Assembly (NCBI GenBank): GCA_005888395.1
Contig: VAXF01000069.1
Location: forward strand, 1 to 11,246
Direction of reading: 5' to 3'
Length of the DNA stretch: 11,246 bases
From: Actinomycetota bacterium
Lineage (GTDB): Bacteria > Actinomycetota > Acidimicrobiia > Acidimicrobiales > AC-25
The notes under the pieces: generated by a model
What the model saw: the letters and a program-made list of their open reading frames with translations, nothing else
Told to the model about the DNA's origin: nothing
Databases searched by the model: none
Shown here: one piece after another, positions 5,821-11,246 of the stretch
How positions within the stretch are numbered: position 1 is the stretch's first letter
Layout of the letters: each line of letters starts with the position of its first letter
Translations under genes and position numbers: made by a program

Positions 5821-7128
5821 ATGCCCAGCGGCCGGTTCAACCGATTTGTGACGATTTGCGCGCTCTCAGTGGTGACCCTGTCGCCCGTCCTCTCGCCGCT
5901 GCTCTCGCCGGTCCGATCCGGTGCGACACCCGCCGTCCAACGGCTGGCGGGGGCCGACCAGTACGCCACCGCCCTCGCCGTCTCGCACGGCTGGACCTCG
6001 GCGAGCAGCGTCGTCGTCGCGTCCGGGGACGCATGGCCCGATGCCATCGCCGCCAGCTCGCTGGGCCGTCCGGTGATCCTCACCGGACGCGACGCGTTGC
6101 CGAGCGGCGCGCCGGACGAGCTGCGCCGGCTCGGGGCCCGCGAAGCAGTCGTCGTCGGTGGCACCGACGCCGTCGGGCCTGGTGTGCGCGACCAGCTGCG
6201 CTCGATGGGCCTGTCGCTCGTCGAGGTGGCGGGCGCCGACCGCTACGACACCGCGGCGCACGTCGCCACCCTCGTGCCGGCGACCGGTGATGCGATCGTC
6301 GCGTCGGGCGAGACCTGGCCCGACGCGGTGGCGATCGCGGCGTGGGCCGCGGCGCGCCACGTGCCCGTCTTCCTCACCACTCGCGACGCGCTGCCTGCCG
6401 CGTCGGCGCCCGCCCGGCGGGCGTCACGCGTCATCGTGATCGGTGGCCCGGGCGTGGTCTCCGACGCCGTGCTGCGCTCGCTGCCCAACCCCACCCGCCT
6501 CGCCGGGGCCGACCGTTACGACACGTCGGGGGTCGTGGCCGCATGGTCGAGCTGGCAGGGGCTCAACGCGTCGGCGCCGGTGGTGGTGCCGGGTGACTCA
6601 CCGTCGGAGGCGCTGGTCGGCGGCGTCCTCGCGGGGCACCACGGGTCGCCGTCGCTGATGACAGCCCCCGACCGGCTCTCGCTCGGCGCGCAGGAGTACC
6701 TCGCCCGTCTCGCGTCGAGCGTCGGGGCCCTCGACGTCGTCGGTCGCACCGACGAGGTCGGCGACGCCGCTGTCGGTGACGCATCGGTCGCATTGCAGTC
6801 GAGCGACGTCGTGTCGTGGGTCGACGCGTATCGCCAGGCGCACGGCGCCGCGACCGTGACGCGCGACGGCGGGCAGGACGAGCGCGCGCTGGCACAGTCG
6901 ATCGCCATGATGCGCGCCGGCGCGTTGTTCCACAGCCAGCCGACCTGCAACACGTGGGGCGAGGACGTCGGCACCACCGGGGCGGACGCGCGCGCGGCGT
7001 TCGACGCGTGGACACAGTCTCCCGAGCACGAGAGCGTGCTGCGCATGGGCGGGGTGCGCCTCGCCGGCACCGCCGCCCTCACCGGGCCCGACGGCCGCCG
7101 CTGGGTGGTACTCGACCTCTGCGGCTAG
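5821..7128 (+). CDS. Secreted protein with three cell wall-binding repeats (CWB2) and a CAP-like C-terminal domain
   Basis: This is a 435-aa protein and the only clear plus-strand gene. The N-terminus is a signal-peptide-like segment (basic residues 5-8, hydrophobic 9-29). Three cell-wall-binding repeat 2 units follow, each opening with an AGAD-x-Y-x-T motif: RLAGADQYAT (41-50), VAGADRYDT (136-144) and RLAGADRYDT (226-235). They carry the internal SGDAWPDAI or SGETWPDAV motif in units 1 and 2; unit 3 is degenerate (PGDSPSEAL). Residues about 328-435 resemble a divergent CAP/SCP domain: DAYRQAHG, FHSQPTCNTWGEDVG with His371 and Glu381, SPEHESVLRMGGVRLAG with His403, and VVLDLCG, with Cys376 and Cys434 as a possible disulfide. 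It is probably wall-attached; the CAP activity is unknown. It lies between coxL and coxS in opposite orientation, 65 nt from coxS, with stop codons overlapping coxL. No link to CO metabolism is known. Confidence 0.88.
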   Translation: MPSGRFNRFVTICALSVVTLSPVLSPLLSPVRSGATPAVQRLAGADQYATALAVSHGWTSASSVVVASGDAWPDAIAASSLGRPVILTGRDALPSGAPDELRRLGAREAVVVGGTDAVGPGVRDQLRSMGLSLVEVAGADRYDTAAHVATLVPATGDAIVASGETWPDAVAIAAWAAARHVPVFLTTRDALPAASAPARRASRVIVIGGPGVVSDAVLRSLPNPTRLAGADRYDTSGVVAAWSSWQGLNASAPVVVPGDSPSEALVGGVLAGHHGSPSLMTAPDRLSLGAQEYLARLASSVGALDVVGRTDEVGDAAVGDASVALQSSDVVSWVDAYRQAHGAATVTRDGGQDERALAQSIAMMRAGALFHSQPTCNTWGEDVGTTGADARAAFDAWTQSPEHESVLRMGGVRLAGTAALTGPDGRRWVVLDLCG

Positions 7129-9401
7129 CGCGTCGCCGTCGCGTCCTGGATGGCGCGCCAGACGCGCTCCGGGCTGGCCGGCATGTCGACGTGGCGGATG
7201 CCGAGGTGGGAGAGCGCGTCGACCACCGCGTTCTGCACCGCCGGTGTCGACCCGATCGAGCCCGACTCGCCGATTCCCTTGGCCCCGAGCGGGTTGGCCG
7301 GCGTCGGCGTCTCCATGGGCACGAGCTCGAACGACGGCAGCTCGGCCGCGCTGATGAAGGCGTAGTCGGCCAGGTTGGACGTGACCGGGTTGCCGTCGGG
7401 GTCGTAGCGCACCTCCTCGAGCAACGCCTGGGCCACACCCTGGGCGATGCCGCCGTGCCGCTGCCCCTCCGCCAAGAGCGGGTTCAGGATGCGACCGGCG
7501 TCGTCGACGGCGACGAAGCGGGTCAGCTCGACGCGCCCCGTTTCGGTGTCGACGTCGACCACCGCCACATGCGCGCCGAACGGGAACGTCGGCATCGTCG
7601 ACTCGAACAACACCTCCGCCGCGAGCCCGCCACCGTCGTTCGCCGCCGCCGCGCCCGCCAACTCGGCCCACGACTTGCTCACCGCCGGCGTGCCCGCGAC
7701 GTGCAGCCGGCCGCCGACCTTGTCGACCACGATGTCGTCCGGGTTGGCCTCGAGCAGCTCGGCCGCCAGCTGCCGCGCCTGCTCGATCACGTCCTCGGCG
7801 GCACGGTGCACCGCCATGCCCCCGAGCTGGAGCGACCGTGAGCCGAACGTTCCGGTGCCCGTGGGAACGACGTCGGTGTCGCCGTGCACCACCTCGACGT
7901 CGTCGAGCGCGATGCCGAGCGCGTCGCTCACGATCATCGCCCACGCAGTGTGGTGGCCCTGGCCGTGCGGCGAGGTGCCGGTGCGCACCAGGGCGGTGCC
8001 GTCGGCTCGCACCTCCACCGCACCCCACTCCTTCTCGCCCGGGAACGGGCCGGCGGTGATCTCGACGTAGACCGACAGCCCGATCCCGAGCTGACGTACG
8101 TCGCCCGCCTGCCGCCGGCGCGCCTGTTCGGCGCGAAGGTCGCTGTAGCCGGCGGCGTCGAGGACGAGATCGAGGGCGCGCTCGTAGTCGCCGGTGTCGT
8201 AGACCGTGTCGACCGGCGTCGTGAACGGGAACTGGTCGGCACGGATGAGGTTGACACGCCGGACCTCGGCGGGGTCCATCCCGAGCTCGGCCGCGAAGAG
8301 GTCCATGGCCCGCTCGACGGCCGCCGCAGCCTCGGGACGCCCGGCGCCGCGGTACGCGACCGTCGGCGTGGTGTTGGTGAGCACGCTCTTCGAGTTGCAT
8401 TCGGCCTTCGGGATCGCATACACGCCCGTCGTCATCAGGCGCGTCATGTACGGCAGCATGGCGCCGAACTGCGGGTAGGCGCCGGCGTCCTGGAGCACCG
8501 TGACCCGGTAGGCCTCGACTTTGCCGTCGCGCTTCCCGCCGATCTCCACGAGCTGGATCTGCGCCCGGCCGTGCCCGAGGCCCACCATGCTCTCGGAGCG
8601 GGTCTCCACCCAGCGCACCGGCCGCCCAAGGGCGCGCGCGAGCCACGGCACCAGCAGCTCCTCCGGGTAACCGCCGACCTTGGCCCCGAAGCCGCCGCCG
8701 ACGTCGGGCGCGATCACGCGCACCTGATCGGGTTCGAGGCCGAGGCGCTGGCAGATCGCGTCCCTCGTGCCGTGCGCGGTCTGGCTGCTCGCCCAGTGGG
8801 TGAGACGGCCGTCGTCCCAGCGCGCTGCCGCCGCCCGCACCTCGAGCGGGCACGGCGCCACCCGCTGGTTCACGATGCGCTGGCGCACCACGACCTCGCA
8901 GCCGTCGAACAGGTCGTCGCTGCGGCCGAAGGCCAGCTCGACGACGACGTTGGTGCCCGCCTCGGGGAACAGCAGCACGTCGGAGCCCTCGGACTGCTCG
9001 GGGTCGACGACGGCAGGCAACGGCTCGTACTCGACGAACACGAGCTCGGCCGCGTCGGGCCCCTGATAGCGCTCCTCGGTGACGATGGCGACGACCGGGT
9101 CGCCCACGAAGCGCACGACCTCGGTGGCCAGCCACGGGCGCGTCATCGCCGCGTTGAACATGGGCATCGTCGGGGGGAACGGCTCGAGGTCGAGGTCGGC
9201 GCCCGTGTACACCGCCACCACGCCCGGCGCCTTCCGCGCTTCCTCGACGTCAATAGACGTGATCCGCGCGTGCGCCATCGTGGAGCGGACGTAGGTGACG
9301 TACGCCGCCCCCTCGAGCTCGATGTCGTCGACGTAGGTGCCGCCGACCGTGAGGAACTTGGGGTCTTCCTTCCGCACCACGCGGTTCCCGAGGATGGACA
9401 T
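7125..9401 (-). CDS. coxL: CoxL-like molybdopterin (large) subunit, form II CODH / xanthine oxidase family hydroxylase
   Basis: This 758-aa protein is a complete aldehyde oxidase/xanthine dehydrogenase-type Mo-binding subunit. It starts RVVRKEDPKFLTVGGTYVDD and carries the cofactor motifs DVGGGFGAK (233-241), SPHGQGHHT (477-485) and GTGTFGSRS (515-523). The catalytic glutamate is in GKGIGESG (Glu712). The active-site loop reads AYRGAGR (349-355), the form II signature, rather than the AYxCSFR of genuine Mo-Cu CO dehydrogenase. The Cys that ligates Cu in form I is therefore absent, and CO as substrate is unproven. Another carbon or N-heterocyclic substrate is possible. The ATG at 9401 has no Shine-Dalgarno sequence; a TAGAGT hexamer 8 nt upstream suggests leaderless initiation. 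It lies 34 nt after ftsB and ends on a CTAG shared with the opposing gene. Confidence 0.93.
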   Translation of the reverse strand: MSILGNRVVRKEDPKFLTVGGTYVDDIELEGAAYVTYVRSTMAHARITSIDVEEARKAPGVVAVYTGADLDLEPFPPTMPMFNAAMTRPWLATEVVRFVGDPVVAIVTEERYQGPDAAELVFVEYEPLPAVVDPEQSEGSDVLLFPEAGTNVVVELAFGRSDDLFDGCEVVVRQRIVNQRVAPCPLEVRAAAARWDDGRLTHWASSQTAHGTRDAICQRLGLEPDQVRVIAPDVGGGFGAKVGGYPEELLVPWLARALGRPVRWVETRSESMVGLGHGRAQIQLVEIGGKRDGKVEAYRVTVLQDAGAYPQFGAMLPYMTRLMTTGVYAIPKAECNSKSVLTNTTPTVAYRGAGRPEAAAAVERAMDLFAAELGMDPAEVRRVNLIRADQFPFTTPVDTVYDTGDYERALDLVLDAAGYSDLRAEQARRRQAGDVRQLGIGLSVYVEITAGPFPGEKEWGAVEVRADGTALVRTGTSPHGQGHHTAWAMIVSDALGIALDDVEVVHGDTDVVPTGTGTFGSRSLQLGGMAVHRAAEDVIEQARQLAAELLEANPDDIVVDKVGGRLHVAGTPAVSKSWAELAGAAAANDGGGLAAEVLFESTMPTFPFGAHVAVVDVDTETGRVELTRFVAVDDAGRILNPLLAEGQRHGGIAQGVAQALLEEVRYDPDGNPVTSNLADYAFISAAELPSFELVPMETPTPANPLGAKGIGESGSIGSTPAVQNAVVDALSHLGIRHVDMPASPERVWRAIQDATATR

Positions 9402-9409
9402 GAGGAGGG

Positions 9410-9415
9410 ACTCTA
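9410..9415 (-). promoter_or_regulatory. Possible -10 element for leaderless coxL transcript
   Basis: On the minus strand TAGAGT is followed by CCCTCCTC and then the coxL ATG at 9401. It fits TANNNT and has the same 8-nt spacing seen before the plus-strand gene at 5821. The upstream gap after ftsB is only 34 nt and contains no terminator, so coxL could also be read from the eno-ftsB transcript. Confidence 0.3.
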
Positions 9416-9435
9416 CGGGGACCCGCTGCGGCCCG

Positions 9436-9807
9436 TCAGAAGATGCCGGTGATGCGGGCCCAGGCGCGCGACAGCAGGCTCGGGTGATGCTTGGCCACGG
9501 GGTGCTGCGAGGCCTCGGGCTTGGATGGCGCGGGCGCGGGGAGGATGGCGTACGCCTCCTCGCCCGGCCGGACGAGGTCGTACTGCTGTCTCGCGAGCCG
9601 CTCGATCTCGGCGTCGTTGTGCAGCTCGCGCACCCGGGCCTCGAGCCGGCGGTTGGCGGCGTCGAGAACCTTCACGCGCTGGACGGCGACGGCGCGGTCG
9701 TGACGCTGCGCCAGCCACGTCGTCGTGGGGAAGACGAAGACGAGCAACACCGCGACGAGTCCGATTCCGGCGGCCAGCAGTCCGAGCCGGTGCAGCAAGC
9801 GTTTCAC
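9436..9807 (-). CDS. ftsB: FtsB/DivIC-family septum formation initiator
   Basis: This 123-aa bitopic membrane protein has a short basic N-terminus (MKRLLHR), one transmembrane helix (8-27), a coiled-coil (about 33-65) and the family signature at 70-90 (RLARQQYDLVRPGEEAYAIL). The C-terminal tail is Pro/Lys/His-rich. FtsB/DivIC acts in the divisome with FtsL and FtsQ. The GTG start at 9807 overlaps the eno stop (GTGA), and a GGGGAG lies 7 nt upstream. The eno-ftsB pairing is a conserved actinobacterial arrangement (Rv1023-Rv1024). The expected next gene is DUF501, but here coxL follows instead. Confidence 0.9.
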   Translation of the reverse strand: MKRLLHRLGLLAAGIGLVAVLLVFVFPTTTWLAQRHDRAVAVQRVKVLDAANRRLEARVRELHNDAEIERLARQQYDLVRPGEEAYAILPAPAPSKPEASQHPVAKHHPSLLSRAWARITGIF

Positions 9808-11090
9808 CGCGCCACTCCCCTCGCCAGCGCCTCTCCGCCGGGGAACGCCGCCGCCTCGCCGAGGTCCTCCTCGATCCTGAGGAGCTGGTTGTACTTGGCC
9901 ACGCGGTCCGAGCGTGCCGGCGCGCCGGTCTTGATCTGGCCGCAGTTGGTCGCCACGGCGAGGTCGGCGACGGTCGTGTCCTCCGTCTCACCCGACCGGT
10001 GCGACATCACGCATGCGTATGCGGCATGGGCCGCCACCTCGACGGTCTCGAGCGTCTCGGTGAGCGAGCCGATCTGGTTGGGCTTGATCAGAATTGCGTT
10101 GGCGACGCCGGAGTCGATCCCGCGCCGCAGCCTGACCGGGTTGGTGACGAACACGTCGTCGCCGACGAGCTGGACCCGCTCGCCGAGGGCGTCGGTGAGC
10201 ATCGACCAGCCCTCCCAGTCCTCCTCGGCCATCCCGTCCTCGATCGAGACGATCGGGTAACGCTCGCAGAGCTCGACCCAGTAGGAGACGAGCTCCTTGG
10301 CGCCGAGCGAGCGGCCCTCGCCCGCCAGCTCGTAGTGGCCGTCGCGCCACAGCTCGGTCGTGGCGGGGTCGAGGGCGATGGCGATCTGCTCGCCGGGCGC
10401 GTAGCCCGCACGCTCCATCGCCTCGATCAGCGCGCGGACGGCGTCCTCGTTCGACGCCAGGTCCGGCGCGAAGCCGCCCTCGTCGCCCACGGCGGTCGAC
10501 AGGCCACGCTCGTGCAACAGGGCCTTCAGCGCGTGGTAGGTCTCGGCGCCCCAACGCAGAGCCTCCGAGAAGGACGCCGCGCCAACGGGCACCAGCATGA
10601 ACTCCTGCAGGTCGACGTTGTTGTCGGCGTGGACACCACCGTTGAGCACGTTGAGCATCGGCACCGGCAGCACGTGGGCGTTGGCGCCGCCGACGTAGCG
10701 ATAGAGGGGGAGCTCGAGCTCGTCGGCCGCCGCCTTGGCCACGGCCAGCGAGGCGCCGAGAACGGCGTTGGCTCCCAGCCGTGACTTGTCCTCGGTGCCG
10801 TCGAGGTCGATCAGCTCGAGGTCGATCCCGCGCTGATCGAGCGCCTCCATGCCGACGAGCGCGTCGCGTATCTCGCCGTTCACGCCGTCGACGGCGTCGA
10901 GCACGCCCTTGCCGCCGTAGTGGTCGCCCCGGTCCCGCCGCTCGACGGCCTCGAACCGTCCGGTGGACGCCCCTGACGGCACGATGGCGCGCCCCTGCGC
11001 GCCGGTCGCGAGGAATACCTCGACCTCGACCGTCGGGTTGCCGCGCGAGTCGAGGACCTGCCGGCCTACCACGTGCTCGATGGCACTCAC
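9804..11090 (-). CDS. eno: Enolase (phosphopyruvate hydratase)
   Basis: This is a full-length 428-aa enolase, which converts 2-phosphoglycerate to phosphoenolpyruvate in glycolysis. The N-terminus is typical (VVGRQVLDSRGNPTVEVEV), and the SGASTGRFEA loop (39-48), GDEGGFAP (202-209) with catalytic Glu204, and LIKPNQIGSLTET (334-346) with catalytic Lys336 are all present. Mg2+ ligands Asp241, Glu284 (SIEDGMAEEDW) and Asp311 (GDDVFVTNP) are in place, as is MSHRSGETED (362-371). The GTG start at 11090 gives the family-standard N-terminus (MSAIEHV). No strong Shine-Dalgarno sequence is visible. In-frame extension upstream meets a TAA in the leader with no start codon between. It overlaps ftsB by 4 bp. 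Confidence 0.98.
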   Translation of the reverse strand: MSAIEHVVGRQVLDSRGNPTVEVEVFLATGAQGRAIVPSGASTGRFEAVERRDRGDHYGGKGVLDAVDGVNGEIRDALVGMEALDQRGIDLELIDLDGTEDKSRLGANAVLGASLAVAKAAADELELPLYRYVGGANAHVLPVPMLNVLNGGVHADNNVDLQEFMLVPVGAASFSEALRWGAETYHALKALLHERGLSTAVGDEGGFAPDLASNEDAVRALIEAMERAGYAPGEQIAIALDPATTELWRDGHYELAGEGRSLGAKELVSYWVELCERYPIVSIEDGMAEEDWEGWSMLTDALGERVQLVGDDVFVTNPVRLRRGIDSGVANAILIKPNQIGSLTETLETVEVAAHAAYACVMSHRSGETEDTTVADLAVATNCGQIKTGAPARSDRVAKYNQLLRIEEDLGEAAAFPGGEALARGVAR

Positions 11091-11135
11091 GGCTGCCCGT
11101 CGCTGTCGCTGTTGCTGTTGTGGCTGATGTTGCTG
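11091..11135 (-). other. CAG/CAA-rich leader of eno
   Basis: The minus strand upstream of eno is a low-complexity run of CAGCAA, CATCAG, AACAGC and GACAGC units, poor in G-C pairing potential and unlike the surrounding sequence. The eno frame through it is closed by a TAA at 11141-11139 and has no start codon, so it is not coding. It probably forms an unstructured 5' leader. Confidence 0.4.
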
Positions 11136-11164
11136 AAGTTACCGGACCCGCCGTTCTGGGTCGA
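11136..11164 (-). promoter_or_regulatory. eno: Probable eno promoter
   Basis: On the minus strand TCGACC (11164-11159, resembling TTGACA) and TAACTT (11141-11136, fitting TANNNT) are separated by 17 bp. This predicts a start near 11129 and a leader of about 40 nt. The -35 hexamer lies inside the eno-proximal arm of the large inverted repeat at 11151-11204, so a factor binding the repeat would cover it. This is inferred from motif and spacing only. Confidence 0.4.
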
Positions 11165-11204
11165 TATCTGCACAGATAAGTGTGCGGATGTCGACCCAGA
11201 ACGG
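11151..11204. repeat. 54-nt near-perfect inverted repeat upstream of eno
   Basis: The arms are 11151-11174 and 11181-11204, 24 nt each, around a 6-nt loop GATAAG (11175-11180). The outer 14 nt (CCGTTCTGGGTCGA with TCGACCCAGAACGG) match perfectly. The inner part has two T/C differences that become G-U pairs only in plus-strand RNA. The element starts 15 nt after the stop of the upstream minus-strand gene and overlaps the probable eno -35. No T-tract follows on either strand. Candidates are a REP/REPIN-like palindrome, an operator, or a terminator-like structure for the upstream gene. Confidence 0.8.
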
Positions 11205-11218
11205 GCCGGGGTGGGCGG

Positions 11219-11246
11219 TCAGCCGGTGAGGGCGGCCTGGATCTGG
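11219..11246 (-). CDS. Last codons of an unidentified upstream gene
   Basis: On the minus strand the window opens with a frame reading QIQAALTG and then TGA at 11221-11219. This is a plausible C-terminus of a gene transcribed towards eno, followed by a short intergenic region. Eight residues do not allow identification, and the reading frame itself is inferred from the position of the stop before the palindrome. Confidence 0.3.

Noticed and set aside
6598..9135. 845-codon minus-strand open frame across coxL and the wall-protein gene
   Set aside because: It is out of frame with coxL and antisense to the wall-binding gene, with Arg/Gly/Ala/Pro-rich low-information translation. It is a shadow caused by high GC content.
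9402..9435. Possible terminator between ftsB and coxL
   Set aside because: Only a 3-bp inverted match is present in the 34-nt gap and no T-tract, so nothing supports termination here.
7884..9452. 522-codon plus-strand open frame antisense to coxL
   Set aside because: Composition is His/Arg/Val/Asp-rich with no recognisable domain, and it mirrors the coxL codon pattern on the other strand.
10882..10897. Perfect 16-nt palindrome ACGCCGTCGACGGCGT inside eno
   Set aside because: It encodes conserved-looking residues of enolase (DAVDGV) and lies mid-gene. Such palindromes are expected by chance at this GC content.

Overview
The window is very GC-rich and densely coded, in the style of a high-GC actinobacterium. 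An Acidimicrobiia-like uncultured lineage is my guess, based on gene style, the cell-wall-binding repeat protein and the eno-ftsB-DUF501 neighbourhood. I could run no phylogenetic test. Coding is almost entirely on the minus strand and is described in transcription order, from right to left.

Right edge (11246 to 9436): the last codons of an unidentified gene, then an intergenic region with a 54-nt near-perfect inverted repeat and a probable promoter. These are followed by eno (enolase) and ftsB (DivIC-like division protein), which overlap by 4 bp.

Middle (9401 to 99): a carbon-monoxide-dehydrogenase-type (xanthine oxidase family) molybdenum hydroxylase cluster, in the order coxL, coxS, coxM, coxD, coxE, two xdhC-family genes, a MocA-type cytidylyltransferase and coxG. 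CoxL carries AYRGAGR, the form II signature, so the substrate is not certain to be CO. CoxS, CoxM and CoxL would form the catalytic enzyme. CoxD and CoxE are the AAA+/VWA maturation pair. The XdhC-like proteins and MocA serve the molybdenum cofactor (insertion and cytidylylation). CoxG is the membrane-tethered SRPBCC partner. Most junctions are 4- to 11-bp overlaps, so this reads as one polycistronic unit from coxS to coxG and beyond.

Two things break the pattern. A plus-strand gene for a secreted protein with three cell-wall-binding repeats and a C-terminal CAP-like domain (5821-7128) sits between coxL and coxS, and it shares a CTAG stop palindrome with coxL. The second xdhC gene (1315-2069) is frameshifted at a 16-nt sequence that looks like the scar of a deletion between short direct repeats.

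Left edge (1-102): coxG overlaps by 4 bp the start of a gene whose 34 visible residues resemble DUF501. In other actinobacteria eno, ftsB and DUF501 are direct neighbours (Rv1023-Rv1025 in Mycobacterium tuberculosis). The cox cluster therefore appears to be inserted into this conserved core block, between ftsB and DUF501.
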